NCBI GenBank assembly: GCA_902772725.1
Contig: CACYBS010000005.1
Span: 1-40,296 of the forward strand
Reading direction: 5' to 3'
Length of the DNA: 40,296 bases
Origin: Erysipelothrix rhusiopathiae
GTDB taxonomy: Bacteria; Bacillota_I; Bacilli_A; Erysipelotrichales; Erysipelotrichaceae
The position numbers and the translations under genes are program-made. The notes beneath the pieces were generated by a model. The model saw only the letters and a list, made by a program, of their open reading frames with translations, did not search any database and had not been told where the DNA came from. This document shows, piece after piece, positions 7,046 to 16,227 of the stretch. Each line of letters begins with the position of its first letter. Positions within the stretch are counted from its first letter, which is position 1.

Positions 7046-7098
7046 CACTTGCCTTCTGTTACTATATTCTTGTTTGAAGTGACATTATTTATGCCAAT

Positions 7099-7125
7099 TA
7101 AAAAAGTGACTGTTTACCAGCCACT
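7099..7125 (-). terminator. Intrinsic terminator of the teichoic acid / zinc-ribbon operon
   Basis: AGTGACTG (7105-7112) and CAGCCACT (7118-7125) form an 8-bp stem with one G-U pair and a 5-nt loop. The minus strand continues into a run of T (complement of 7100-7105). It lies just after the zinc-ribbon gene stop codon and before the rsmG promoter. Confidence 0.85.
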
Positions 7126-7132
7126 AATATGA

Positions 7133-7528
7133 TTATCCAAATAATCGCATTAATCCATTCAACAAGATGGATGCTCCCGCACAGCCAAGACAAAGCGAAG
7201 CAGCACGTGGTTTTGAGGAACGCCATAAGAAATATAAAATTAATCCAACAAATGGGAACATGAAACTAAGCACAGCACAAGCGATGGTCTTAACATCATA
7301 TTTTTCCGGTTCACTTACCTGTGGATAAGAAGTTTCACTGTAAGCAGGCGGCTGTGAAACCGTTTCTTCAAACGTTGGTCTTTCTTCTACTTCATTAATT
7401 ACCGGTGCTGGTTGAGGTGGAATCTCCTCTTTTTCAGGTTGAATATCAAATGTGATTTCAGCACCGCAGTTCGTACAAAATTTCTGTCCTGGTTCAATTG
7501 GACTGCCACAATAGCTGCATACTGGCAT
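7133..7528 (-). CDS. Zinc-ribbon membrane protein of unknown function
   Basis: This 131-aa protein starts with a zinc ribbon, MPVCSYCGSPIEPGQKFCTN, with cysteines at 4, 7, 18 and 21. A Pro/Glu-rich linker (about residues 30-75) follows. The C-terminal part has two hydrophobic segments, near 80-103 and 108-128, consistent with a membrane anchor. An AAGGAG ribosome binding site 7 nt before the ATG sets the start. It lies 38 bp after the last glycerophosphotransferase gene with no terminator between, so it is probably the tail of the teichoic acid operon. The architecture is common in Firmicutes, but the role is unknown; an envelope function is only suggested by the context. Confidence 0.85.
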   Translation of the reverse strand: MPVCSYCGSPIEPGQKFCTNCGAEITFDIQPEKEEIPPQPAPVINEVEERPTFEETVSQPPAYSETSYPQVSEPEKYDVKTIACAVLSFMFPFVGLILYFLWRSSKPRAASLCLGCAGASILLNGLMRLFG

Positions 7529-7566
7529 ATTATATCTCCTTTCACTCTCGTATTCATTTGAGATTA

Positions 7567-8655
7567 TTATAACATCTTTCCTAAAATATGCTCAATAAAC
7601 TGAACAACACGTTTTGTGTTTTGTCCATCATCATATTTCATATATTTTTCTTTAAATTTTTTTCTTTTATCCAGATATACCGATCCATCTGCATATAAGG
7701 CATCGGAAAGCTCTTTTTCATTATGACAGACAGGTCCCGGGAAATCCTTTTCATAGTCAATATTTAATCCAATATTCTCCTGATAAGTTTCGATATCCGG
7801 TATATAGCTGATATACGGTTTATTCAATAAAGACCAATCAAAGAATACCGAAGAATAATCCGAAATAAGTACATCACAGACATTCATCAATGTATATAAA
7901 TCCTCTGCATTCATATTGATACATTGTTTCCCATCCAGTTTCATATCGCCTAACAGCGGATGAAACTTATAAAGGATCAAGGTATCCGGATCCAAATTAA
8001 TCTTTGTGATATCCGGTGTAATCATTTTAAATCCATCAATGATATTTCCGCGAAACGTAGGAGCATACAATAGCAATCTTTTCCCCTTACATTTAGGATA
8101 TTTATTATAAAATGAATCCGTTTCCTGATTTTTAAGCAATGTATCTAGTCTTGGCATACCGGTTGTAATAACTTGATTTGGATCTACATTGAAAGATTTC
8201 GCATATACTGGTTTCCAATAATCCGCATTACTGAGCACATAATCATAATTATTGATCGGATACTGTCTTTTTATTTCATTTCCGAATTTTTTAACAGCTC
8301 CGCACGCATGCCAGATCTGTAATACTTTACAGCCTTTCGGCTTACGGGTGCTGACAATATAGTTATTGTCATTCAAAATAATCAAGGCCGATTTTTTCAT
8401 CTCCACCAGCTGTTTCAAGCAGTTGAAGAAATACTTTAGATCCCCCATCATATTCTGTTCAAAGCGAATCAAATTATAGTGAATATCATACTTGCCGCTT
8501 TCCTTTAGCATGTCATCCATTAATTTGAAATCCGATGTTAAGGTATCTGATGTCAATGAAATAAAAGTAATACGATTCGGCTGGCGGCGGATGAAAAAGG
8601 TTAAAACATTTACTACCGCTAACGCAATATTTAATATTTTTTTTGCCAATCCCAT
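7567..8655 (-). CDS. CDP-glycerol glycerophosphotransferase family protein (TagB-like, third of three)
   Basis: This 362-aa enzyme is predicted to transfer a polyol-phosphate from a CDP donor to a growing teichoic acid chain at the cytoplasmic face of the membrane. A hydrophobic segment at residues 5-22 may anchor it. Signature motifs are QIWHACGAVKKFG (about residues 125-137), with the catalytic-type histidine, and DVLISDYSSVFFDW near 260-273. The variant WHACGAVKKFG instead of WHGTPLKRL sets it apart from its two neighbours and suggests a different acceptor or donor (for example a priming step, or ribitol instead of glycerol). GGAGG lies 10 nt before the ATG. The 2-bp gap to the preceding gene indicates an operon. 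Exact substrate not determinable from sequence. Confidence 0.88.
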   Translation of the reverse strand: MGLAKKILNIALAVVNVLTFFIRRQPNRITFISLTSDTLTSDFKLMDDMLKESGKYDIHYNLIRFEQNMMGDLKYFFNCLKQLVEMKKSALIILNDNNYIVSTRKPKGCKVLQIWHACGAVKKFGNEIKRQYPINNYDYVLSNADYWKPVYAKSFNVDPNQVITTGMPRLDTLLKNQETDSFYNKYPKCKGKRLLLYAPTFRGNIIDGFKMITPDITKINLDPDTLILYKFHPLLGDMKLDGKQCINMNAEDLYTLMNVCDVLISDYSSVFFDWSLLNKPYISYIPDIETYQENIGLNIDYEKDFPGPVCHNEKELSDALYADGSVYLDKRKKFKEKYMKYDDGQNTKRVVQFIEHILGKML

Positions 8656-8657
8656 AA

Positions 8658-9860
8658 CTAACGGACCTCCGCAATAATATCCACTACTCTTTCGGAAGCC
8701 TTTCCATCATCTAAATTATTAAAATACGCATTAAACTCTTTCATTTTAGAGTAATCATAAACACCGTTTTTTACATCCTCGATTAAAGCTGTTTCATCCT
8801 TATAGATCTTTCCCGGAAGATCGGTATGGATATCAAAATAGAATCCTCTTAAATCGGATGCATATTGTTCCAGATCATACATATAGAAATAAATAGGTCT
8901 CTTTAATATCGCATAATCATAGAAAACACTGGAATAATCGGTAATCAATATATCGCTTAATACGTACAGTTCATTGATCTCTGCTTCAGCCGGAATAGAA
9001 TATAAAAATCCATTCAGAGAAGCATCGTTTTCATATTTATTGATGATCAGATAATGTGGCTTAAAGACAACCACAAAATCCTCTCCTAAAATCTCTTTCC
9101 ATTTATGGAAATCTGCCTTTAGTTCAAAGGTATATCCTTCCATCACATAGGAATTATCTCTCCATGTCGGTGCATATAATACAATTTTTTTATCCTTTGG
9201 AAGATGAAATTTATCCTTTAAAGCATCTATTTCTTCTTTTGTCGCATTCGAGATAAAATCATTGCGCGGATATCCTGTTTCAATTAAACGCTCCCGATTG
9301 ATTCTAAATGCACTTTGAAATACCTTGGTGCAGAAGGCATTCGGTGAAATCATATAATTATACCTTGCGACATCTACATCATAGCTGAGGCACATCTTCT
9401 CAAAAGAAATCCCTGAGCGATAAAAAGTCGTGTCGGCAGAAACATCAATATCGTGAGCTAAGCGTTTTAAAGGCGTACCATGCCAGGTCTGCAGATAGAA
9501 TTGATTGTTTTTCTTTCGCATATACATCGGCATTTTACAGTTAATGATCCAATACTTAGCCTTCGACATATAATAAAAATAAGGGAAACTGAAATATTCC
9601 TTAATTTCAGCTCCCGGAATAACGATATCTTTCTTTTTATGATGTTTAATAAACCAGATAAAACGATATCCTTCAAAGCGGGGATCCTTTTGAATTTGTT
9701 CATAGATGGCTCTTGGGTTATCCGAATATCCTTTCCCGTGAAATGAAATAAAAATCATCAATTTATCATTTACAGGAAACAAGCGATATGTCAAAAGGTA
9801 GAGAATGCGAACAATCTCCCCCGCAAATAATTTCAATTTTCTGACAACAGCCATCTTCAT
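8658..9860 (-). CDS. CDP-glycerol glycerophosphotransferase (TagF/TagB-like, second of three)
   Basis: This predicted teichoic acid glycerophosphotransferase has 400 aa. A basic, hydrophobic N-terminus (residues 1-30) is followed by a GT-B-like fold. Conserved motifs are FISFHGKGYSDNP (about 38-50), QTWHGTPLKRLAHD near 124-137, APTWRDNSY near 231-239 and DILITDYSSVFYDYAILKRP near 306-325. The WHGTP and DYSS motifs carry the residues expected for catalysis and CDP-glycerol binding in TagF. An AAAGGAG site 9 nt before the ATG at 9860 supports this start. It lies 4 bp after the fusion gene. Its motifs are closest to the C-terminal half of that fusion protein, which suggests an old duplication. 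Confidence 0.92.
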   Translation of the reverse strand: MKMAVVRKLKLFAGEIVRILYLLTYRLFPVNDKLMIFISFHGKGYSDNPRAIYEQIQKDPRFEGYRFIWFIKHHKKKDIVIPGAEIKEYFSFPYFYYMSKAKYWIINCKMPMYMRKKNNQFYLQTWHGTPLKRLAHDIDVSADTTFYRSGISFEKMCLSYDVDVARYNYMISPNAFCTKVFQSAFRINRERLIETGYPRNDFISNATKEEIDALKDKFHLPKDKKIVLYAPTWRDNSYVMEGYTFELKADFHKWKEILGEDFVVVFKPHYLIINKYENDASLNGFLYSIPAEAEINELYVLSDILITDYSSVFYDYAILKRPIYFYMYDLEQYASDLRGFYFDIHTDLPGKIYKDETALIEDVKNGVYDYSKMKEFNAYFNNLDDGKASERVVDIIAEVR

Positions 9861-9864
9861 ACAT

Positions 9865-12123
9865 CTATTCTCCTTTACGATGGAAGAATACCTCTTCTAC
9901 TACATTTTTCGATGCGTTTCCATCATCGTAACAGCAGAAGCGGTCATAAAATTCATCATATCTTTCTTTATACTTTTCGTTGATTTCATCAATATGTTTG
10001 ATGGCATCAATGACTTCTTCACTGGTATATAAAAGCGGTCCCGGAATTTCCGTATTCATATCAATATAGAAACCTCTTAATTGGTTTTTATATTTTTCAA
10101 TATCATACGTATAGAAAAGAACCGGTCTTTTTAAATTCGCATAATCAAAGAAGACACTGGAATAATCGGTAATACAGATATCGGAAATCAAATAAATTTC
10201 ACTGATATCATCATATTTACTTAAGTTATACGTAAACCCTTCCAAACCCGTTGTATCGATATTATCTGCGATATAGTGATGTGTTCTTAATAACACAACA
10301 TATTCATCGGATAATTCTTCCTTCATCTTTTGTAAATCCAAAGCCAGCGTAAATTTGTATTCACCCTTACCGTAGTGCTCATCATCACGCCATGTAGGAG
10401 CATAAAGAATCGTTTTCTTATCCTCCGGAATACCTAATTTCTGTCTTAAATCTTTAGCGATTTTATCCTTGTTTGGATGATATAAGATATCATTTCTAGG
10501 ATAACCGTATTCGAGCATCGGTCCTTCATACATAAAGCAGGATCTAAATGTGGTCGTGCTGAATGGATTGGCACTGATCAAATAATCCCATTCCTGTCTC
10601 TGGCGGAAGAATTGCTGCTTATATTTAGGGGAAGCACTGGTAACTTCATCCTGGTCAAATACCAGACGTTTCAAAGGTGTACCATGCCAGGTTTCCACAA
10701 AAGTCTGTTCTTCTCTTTTGCGATACCATAACGGCTGTCTTACATTGAATACCAGATACTGGGCTGTAGCTAAGTATTTGGAGTATTCAAAAGAGAAGCG
10801 TTTGATTTTCTTTGCACCATACGGAATATCGGCATCATCGTTGCAGGCCCATACACATTCAAACTGTCCCGAGTAATTCTTGGCAAGATATTCATAAATA
10901 TATTTCGGCGAATCCGAATAATTCTTGGCCATAAAGGTCTCAAATAAAACAACATTCTTTTTCACCGGCTGTTTTAGATATATATGATAATATGCCAGCT
11001 TATATGCGGTATTTTTATCATTATCCGCAACGATCTTTTTTAATTTCTTTCGACCTAATTTCCAGCGGATTGCCTTTTGAACACCCTTTAAATCACCGGC
11101 AATCATCGCCTGGATCATATGCGCATGATTTCTTGTCAGATTATCCAGCATTCTTGGATTACATTCTGAGATAGTCTTACTCATACGCTCAAAGTAGGTG
11201 GTTCGCCATTCTTCATTTTTCGAGCGGCGGATCCTTTTTGCCATTTTGTTGGTAACATATACAACTATTTTGCGGTCCAGATAATAACGGACGCGTCCTT
11301 CCGGATTAATTAAGGTTCTGGTATACTCAACGGCATCGCATCTTTCAAAGAAACGGTTGTCATTTTCTTCCTGCCATAATGCCGGCTTGTTGATTGGGTC
11401 GTTATGTTTACGCTTAATATATTCCGCATTTTCTGCCATAAAAGCCGAAGAGAGATTTTCCAAAAGCGGACACATAAATGTCATATCGCTGTAATAGCGG
11501 AAATCTTCCTTAAATGTAAATCCACCGTTTTTGACAAACTGCGTATTATACATAACTCCCAGGGCAGTAAACGTGCTGATTCCTTTTCTTTTTACCAGCA
11601 GGTTGTATACCGCAAGTGAAGTATCTTTATTCTCATCACCAAAACGGTTTAAATAGTCATCTAATTTCTCCTGTTTAAGAATTTCTTTTTCTTCCAGGTC
11701 TTCTTCATCAATTTCTTTTTTAGCGCGTTTTTCTAAGAAATTTCCCTTATTGTTCCAGGTGTTGGAAACAGGACCGTATACGATATCATAATCTCTTTTC
11801 TCAACGGCATCCATCAATACTTCAAGAGTGTGGTCCAAAAGATAATCATCACTGTCTAACAGATAGAAATAATCGCTTTGACATGCCGCAATTCCAAAAT
11901 TGCGGGCAGCCGCTACTCCGTGTTTCTCATCCGGTAAAGTTAATTTTTTAATGGTTAAGGCATCCGAAAAGTCGTCAATAATCGTATTGACGCTTTCATC
12001 GGCATGATCTAATACTAAGATCACATCAAAATTTTGATAGGTACTGTCTTTTAAAGATTGAAAACATTCCTTTAAATAATGGTTATATCTCCAAAAAGGA
12101 ATAATAATACTTAAAGATTTCAT
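9865..12123 (-). CDS. Fusion protein: GT2 glycosyltransferase plus CDP-glycerol glycerophosphotransferase
   Basis: This 752-aa protein has two enzyme domains. Residues 1 to about 330 are a family 2 glycosyltransferase: LSIIIPFWRYNHYLKEC at the start, AAARNFGIAA, and the metal-binding YLLDSDDYLL with DSDD at 90-93. From about 390 to 745 is a CDP-glycerol glycerophosphotransferase: MAKNYSDSPKYIYEYL, ETWHGTPLKRLVFD, APTWRDDEHYG and ICITDYSSVFFDYANLKRP. It may add both a sugar and a glycerol-phosphate during teichoic acid synthesis, so that one chain end is handled by one polypeptide; this is inference. One base separates its ATG from the tagD stop codon, so translation is probably coupled. Similar fusions are known in streptococcal and other Firmicute polymer clusters. 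Confidence 0.92.
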   Translation of the reverse strand: MKSLSIIIPFWRYNHYLKECFQSLKDSTYQNFDVILVLDHADESVNTIIDDFSDALTIKKLTLPDEKHGVAAARNFGIAACQSDYFYLLDSDDYLLDHTLEVLMDAVEKRDYDIVYGPVSNTWNNKGNFLEKRAKKEIDEEDLEEKEILKQEKLDDYLNRFGDENKDTSLAVYNLLVKRKGISTFTALGVMYNTQFVKNGGFTFKEDFRYYSDMTFMCPLLENLSSAFMAENAEYIKRKHNDPINKPALWQEENDNRFFERCDAVEYTRTLINPEGRVRYYLDRKIVVYVTNKMAKRIRRSKNEEWRTTYFERMSKTISECNPRMLDNLTRNHAHMIQAMIAGDLKGVQKAIRWKLGRKKLKKIVADNDKNTAYKLAYYHIYLKQPVKKNVVLFETFMAKNYSDSPKYIYEYLAKNYSGQFECVWACNDDADIPYGAKKIKRFSFEYSKYLATAQYLVFNVRQPLWYRKREEQTFVETWHGTPLKRLVFDQDEVTSASPKYKQQFFRQRQEWDYLISANPFSTTTFRSCFMYEGPMLEYGYPRNDILYHPNKDKIAKDLRQKLGIPEDKKTILYAPTWRDDEHYGKGEYKFTLALDLQKMKEELSDEYVVLLRTHHYIADNIDTTGLEGFTYNLSKYDDISEIYLISDICITDYSSVFFDYANLKRPVLFYTYDIEKYKNQLRGFYIDMNTEIPGPLLYTSEEVIDAIKHIDEINEKYKERYDEFYDRFCCYDDGNASKNVVEEVFFHRKGE

Positions 12124-12124
12124 A

Positions 12125-12511
12125 TTACTTTTTAAGTGACTCCTTTAATTCTGTTGTGGAAATGCCTTCGGTTCTTGGAAGATATACGACTTCACAATAA
12201 TCCTTTAAGAAATCAAATTTACCCTTCCAGTCATCTCCCATCACAAATACATCTACATTGTATTTTTTAACATCTTCGATTTTCTGGTCCCAGTTTGTTT
12301 CCGGAATCACCTTATCTACATAACGGATGGCTTCTACAATTTCCATGCGGTCGGTGTCTTTGATTTCACATTTTTTTCCTTTGATGGCATTAAAATCATC
12401 GGAGCTGACAGCTACAATTAAATAATCACCAAGAGCTTTTGCTCTTTTCAATAAACGTAAATGTCCAATATGGAATAAATCATATGTTCCGTATGTAATA
12501 ACTGTTTTCAT
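12125..12511 (-). CDS. tagD: Glycerol-3-phosphate cytidylyltransferase
   Basis: TagD makes CDP-glycerol from CTP and glycerol-3-phosphate, supplying the donor for the three downstream transferases. The 128-aa protein has the nucleotidyltransferase motif GTYDLFHIGHLRLLKRAK near the N-terminus, with the HxGH pair, and RTEGISTTELK near the C-terminus, the equivalent of the RTxGISTT signature. Length matches B. subtilis TagD (about 129 aa). A GGAGG site lies 4-5 nt before the ATG, and the gap to tagH is 8 bp. The gene fixes the pathway as a glycerol-containing wall teichoic acid. Confidence 0.96.
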   Translation of the reverse strand: MKTVITYGTYDLFHIGHLRLLKRAKALGDYLIVAVSSDDFNAIKGKKCEIKDTDRMEIVEAIRYVDKVIPETNWDQKIEDVKKYNVDVFVMGDDWKGKFDFLKDYCEVVYLPRTEGISTTELKESLKK

Positions 12512-12519
12512 AAAACCTC

Positions 12520-13344
12520 CTATCCAAATAATCTTTCGAAAAAATTTCTTTCCTTCGCATCAATCAACCGTTTTTCAAACTTCTTCTCTAAAAACATCTT
12601 CTTTTCTTTCTTTGTCATAGCGTCCATTTGATCCACATATTCTGCATAATGCTCGCAAACGGTTTCGATGTCTCCCATCTCAACCAATTCTCCGCCTTCA
12701 ATCCACATACCTGTTTTACAGAATTCCAATACCTGCTGTAAAGAGTGTGAAATAAAGAAAATTGTCTTTCCTTCTTCATCTCTTAGCTGCATCATTTTAT
12801 TCAAACATTTTTTCGCGAAACCTTTATCACCGACAGATAGAGCTTCATCGACAATAAAGATATCCGGATTGAGTGCCAGTGAAATAGAGAAACCCAATCT
12901 TGATTTCATACCGCTGGAATACTTTTTAACCGGCTGATATAAGAAATCTCCTAATTCCGCAAAATCAATCACATCATTGGTAATCTGTTCAATACGCTTT
13001 TTCTTTAAACCCATCAACGCTCCCTTAACATTGATATTTTCAAGTCCAGTCAGCTGAGGATTTAATCCGGTATTGATCGCAACCAGTGTTTGTTCACCAT
13101 TGATAATCATACTGCCGCTGTTAATCTCGGAAATACCGGATAAAAGTAAGCTGAGGGTAGACTTTCCGGAACCGTTGGTTCCTAAAATACCGACTACATC
13201 TCCTTTTTTTACTTTAAAAGAAACATTTTTTAAGGCATAAAATTCTTTACTGCCGGTTTTATATTGATTGTCTTTATTACGTAATGTGTAGATTTTTGAA
13301 ATATTATCTACAATTACGGCATATTCTTCAGTATTGTTGTCCAT
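12520..13344 (-). CDS. tagH: Teichoic acid ABC exporter, ATP-binding subunit
   Basis: With TagG it exports undecaprenyl-linked teichoic acid across the membrane. Walker A is GTNGSGKS (residues 55-62). The ABC signature region is YSSGMKSRLGFSISLALNPD, with Walker B IFIVDEALSVGD, both typical of polysaccharide exporters. At 274 aa it lacks the long C-terminal extension of B. subtilis TagH (about 527 aa), and is closer in size to the short staphylococcal TarH form. A modest AGAGGT site precedes the ATG, and 10 bp separate it from tagG. The C-terminal 40 residues are very rich in Lys, Glu and Phe. Confidence 0.94.
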   Translation of the reverse strand: MDNNTEEYAVIVDNISKIYTLRNKDNQYKTGSKEFYALKNVSFKVKKGDVVGILGTNGSGKSTLSLLLSGISEINSGSMIINGEQTLVAINTGLNPQLTGLENINVKGALMGLKKKRIEQITNDVIDFAELGDFLYQPVKKYSSGMKSRLGFSISLALNPDIFIVDEALSVGDKGFAKKCLNKMMQLRDEEGKTIFFISHSLQQVLEFCKTGMWIEGGELVEMGDIETVCEHYAEYVDQMDAMTKKEKKMFLEKKFEKRLIDAKERNFFERLFG

Positions 13345-13354
13345 AAAATACCTC

Positions 13355-14185
13355 TTAAATCATATCGATAAATTTACGTTTAAACTTAAACATTAAGAAA
13401 CATCCAAACGCAAATACCACCAAAACCAAAATCCAGAAATATAACGTTATTGCAGGATGATTGAATGGAGTTCGATTATAGAAAATCGAATCTCTGTATC
13501 CCTGAATCAAATAGTAGCTTGGATTTAACTTAACAAGCTTATTTAAAAGCTTATAGTAAGGAACTCTTTTATGGAATTCACAATTCCATAAAATCGGTGA
13601 AAAGTACATCAACATACGCATGATCGATGCCACAAATTTCTTAATATCTCTCCATAACATCGTTAGTACGGATAATACCAGTGTTACGGATTCACAGAAA
13701 ATAAAGGCACAGAACATATAGTAAATTAACCACAGCCAATTAAGTGTCGGACGGTATCCGCAGATAAACAATGTCACAAAGGTAATCGCCATCATACAGA
13801 GATGGTTAAAAAATTCTTTTAAACAAACCGTAGCCGGTAATACCGATACCGGGAATTTCATCTTTGTGATGACATTGGTCTTTGCGAAAACGGCACTGCA
13901 TCCATCGGTTACCGTCGGTCTTAAATACCACCATACTGAATAACCGACAATCAGCCACGGAAGATATTCTACCGTGATTCCTTTATATTCCACGGCATTT
14001 CTTCCCCATGCGATACCAAATACCAGCCAATAAGTAAATACCTGAATAGCCGGAGACGCAAAGTTCCAGAATATTCCAAAACGGGAATCACGCATATCTG
14101 CTAACAGCTCGTATTTTGCGATACTGTAAATACGATATAAATTGGATAAATTTTCTTTTACTACATATGAAATACTTTTAAACAT
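13355..14185 (-). CDS. tagG: Teichoic acid ABC exporter, permease subunit
   Basis: This is the membrane subunit of the wall teichoic acid exporter (ABC-2 type). The N-terminus YELLADMRDSRFGIFWNFASP is the amphipathic and first membrane entry region seen in TagG; at least six hydrophobic helices follow, with VFGIAWGRNAVEYKG in the first loop. The open frame extends upstream to 14311, but that part overlaps rpoE and its terminator. The ATG at 14185 has an AAGGTG ribosome binding site at the right distance and starts MFKSISYVVKENL, so the protein is 276 aa, matching the family. It is the first gene of the teichoic acid operon. No convincing promoter is recognised in the 25 bp or so after the rpoE terminator. 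Confidence 0.94.
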   Translation of the reverse strand: MFKSISYVVKENLSNLYRIYSIAKYELLADMRDSRFGIFWNFASPAIQVFTYWLVFGIAWGRNAVEYKGITVEYLPWLIVGYSVWWYLRPTVTDGCSAVFAKTNVITKMKFPVSVLPATVCLKEFFNHLCMMAITFVTLFICGYRPTLNWLWLIYYMFCAFIFCESVTLVLSVLTMLWRDIKKFVASIMRMLMYFSPILWNCEFHKRVPYYKLLNKLVKLNPSYYLIQGYRDSIFYNRTPFNHPAITLYFWILVLVVFAFGCFLMFKFKRKFIDMI

Positions 14186-14221
14186 ATCATTCACCTTATT
14201 TCCTAGTTTACCAAACTTTAG

Positions 14222-14247
14222 AAAAAAAATCTGCCAAATGGCAGATT
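14222..14247 (-). terminator. Intrinsic terminator of the ywiB-argS-rpoE unit
   Basis: AATCTGCC (14228-14235) and GGCAGATT (14240-14247) form a perfect 8-bp stem with a 4-nt loop. On the minus strand eight T follow. It sits between the rpoE stop codon and tagG, so tagG transcription starts separately or by read-through. Confidence 0.93.
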
Positions 14248-14258
14248 CTCTATTATAT

Positions 14259-14567
14259 TTACAGGTTCTCCTCTGAATCTTGTTCCATTTCTTCTTCATC
14301 CGAATCTTCATCGATTGCGATTGAATCTGTATCCATTACGCTTTCGGAATATTTATGCCTTGAACGAAGATCCCATGTATTACCCGGCAGGCTTAAAAAC
14401 CGTCCGTCTAATGATAGATCCGTATAAAACTGAGCAATATTGTCTTCAAACTGGACTTGATTAAATCCCATATCTTTACTGACTTCTGTCCATAAGTCAA
14501 TAAACGGAATACTTCCCGGATGATCGCCCATAATCTGGTAAGCGATGTCGATCATAGATTTTTTCAT
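14259..14567 (-). CDS. rpoE: RNA polymerase delta subunit
   Basis: The delta subunit is an accessory RNA polymerase subunit of Gram-positive bacteria that helps release and recycling of the enzyme. Residues 1 to about 75 form the HARE-HTH domain (MIDIAYQIMGDHPGSIPF, FIDLWTEVSKDM, DLRSRHKYSESV). The tail is highly acidic (DEDSDEEEMEQDSEENL). At 102 aa it is much shorter than B. subtilis delta (173 aa), mainly in the acidic tail. The ATG at 14567 is chosen over 14600 because AAGGAG lies 9 nt upstream and the protein then starts MKKSMIDIAYQ, as in the family. It follows argS by 19 bp, the same order as in B. subtilis (ywiB-argS-rpoE). Confidence 0.93.
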   Translation of the reverse strand: MKKSMIDIAYQIMGDHPGSIPFIDLWTEVSKDMGFNQVQFEDNIAQFYTDLSLDGRFLSLPGNTWDLRSRHKYSESVMDTDSIAIDEDSDEEEMEQDSEENL

Positions 14568-14586
14568 AAAATAAAACTCCTTAAAA

Positions 14587-16227
14587 CTACATTGATTCAA
14601 CTGCTTCTACTCCGATGCAGTCTAAAGCATTCGCCAAAACAATCTGTGTTGCCTTAACAAGTGCCAAACGTTGAGAACTTAATTCTAAATTCTCTTTATC
14701 AATAACCTTGCAGGCATTATAGAAACTATGAAATTTAGATGCCAGATTCTGAATATAGTGACACATTTTGTGCACCTGTCTGGTCTTTGCGGTATCCACA
14801 ATCACTTTATTGAATTCCTGAAGAGTCTTCATCAATTCAATTTCCTTTTCATGTTTCAAATCCGCAAAGCTGTCTGCGATTTCAATATCTGCTGCCTGTT
14901 TTTGAATAGAACACATGCGGGCATGTGCATATTGAGCATAGTATACCGGATTTTCATTGGATTTCTTAGTAGCTAACTCAATATCAAAATCCAGATGAGA
15001 ATCCAATGCTCTTTGCACGAAGAAATAACGTGCTGCATCCACACCTGTGCGTTCTACCAGTTCATTGATCGTTGTTGCGTTTCCAAGACGCTTTGACATC
15101 TTCACTTCTTCCCCGTTGGAAACTAAGCGAACCATCTGGATAATATCTACACTTAACTTATCCGGATCATATCCAAGCGCTGTCATGCTGGCTTTCAAAC
15201 GGGTGATATATCCATGATGATCGGCTCCGAAGAAGTTAATAATTTCATCAAAGCCGCGTTCATATTTATTCTTATGATTGGCAATATCCGGAACTAAATA
15301 TGTATAAGATCCATCCTGTTTTCTGAGTACTCTATCTTTATCATCACCCAGCTTGGTCGTCGCAAACCACAATGCTCCATCTTTTTCATAGGTATAGCCC
15401 TCTGCTTCCATAATCGCAAGAGCTTTTTCTACCTCACCGGCATCGCGGATTGCCTGTTCGCTGGTCCATACATCAAATTCAACGCGATAATTCTTTAAAT
15501 CTTTTTTAATCTTATCTAATTCAAATTCAACACCGACTTTTCTGAAGAATTTTAGATTTTCTTCCGTTGGTTCTAAATAGATGTTCGGATATTTTTCAGC
15601 AAGAAGCTTACCTAATTCTTCCACATCTTTTCCGGCATATCCATCGGCCGGAATTTCGGTATCGATGCCATGAGCCTGACGATATCTGGCATTGATGGAA
15701 AGGGCAAGATTGGTAATCTGATTTCCTGCATCATTAACATAATATTCTCTGGTTACATCATAGCCGGCTTTTTTCATAATGCGGGCACAGCTGTCTCCCC
15801 AGGCAGCTCCTCTGGCATGTCCCAAATGCAGAGAGCCTGTTGGATTGGCACTTACGTATTCCAAATCAACTTTAATACCGTTGGAAGGCTGCTGACCATA
15901 CGCTTCTTTCTTATTTAAAATATCAGCTACAATCTGCGAATAGCGGTCTTTAGATAACGTGAAATTCAGAAAACCCGGACCTGCAATTTCAATTGTTGAT
16001 ACATTGGCAGATTCAAAATCAAAATGATCAATGATATTTTGCGCAATCATCCGCGGATTCTGACGCAAAACCTTTGTCAGCTGCATCGCAGCATTGGATG
16101 AAAAATCACCGTGATTATTATTTTTTGGCGTTTCCACGACAATATTCTGCCATTCTACATCTACATCAAAAGCGCTTTTAATTGCCTTATGAATTGCCTT
16201 TTTCAGTTCAATATCAATAGATTGCAT
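14587..16227 (-). CDS. argS: Arginyl-tRNA synthetase
   Basis: This enzyme charges tRNA-Arg. It is a class I synthetase with the HIGH-type motif SANPTGSLHLGHARGAAWG (about residues 128-146) and a KMSKS-type motif VKMSKRLGN near 365-373. The N-terminal Add-1 domain and the C-terminal helical anticodon-binding domain (DALRALV-type, here YYAQYAHARMCSIQKQA) are present. Length 546 aa is normal. A GGGAGG ribosome binding site lies about 5 nt before the ATG, inside the 3' end of ywiB; the two reading frames overlap by 25 bp. No T-box is visible upstream. Confidence 0.97.
   Translation of the reverse strand: MQSIDIELKKAIHKAIKSAFDVDVEWQNIVVETPKNNNHGDFSSNAAMQLTKVLRQNPRMIAQNIIDHFDFESANVSTIEIAGPGFLNFTLSKDRYSQIVADILNKKEAYGQQPSNGIKVDLEYVSANPTGSLHLGHARGAAWGDSCARIMKKAGYDVTREYYVNDAGNQITNLALSINARYRQAHGIDTEIPADGYAGKDVEELGKLLAEKYPNIYLEPTEENLKFFRKVGVEFELDKIKKDLKNYRVEFDVWTSEQAIRDAGEVEKALAIMEAEGYTYEKDGALWFATTKLGDDKDRVLRKQDGSYTYLVPDIANHKNKYERGFDEIINFFGADHHGYITRLKASMTALGYDPDKLSVDIIQMVRLVSNGEEVKMSKRLGNATTINELVERTGVDAARYFFVQRALDSHLDFDIELATKKSNENPVYYAQYAHARMCSIQKQAADIEIADSFADLKHEKEIELMKTLQEFNKVIVDTAKTRQVHKMCHYIQNLASKFHSFYNACKVIDKENLELSSQRLALVKATQIVLANALDCIGVEAVESM

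Noticed and set aside
7204-7209. CACGTG as a possible parS core
   Set aside because: The flanks do not match the TGTTTCACGTGAAACA-type arms; the one at about 39461 inside serS fails for the same reason.
14186-14311. A 42-residue extension at the tagG N-terminus
   Set aside because: It overlaps the end of rpoE and its terminator, and the ATG at 14185 has a proper ribosome binding site and family-like N-terminus.
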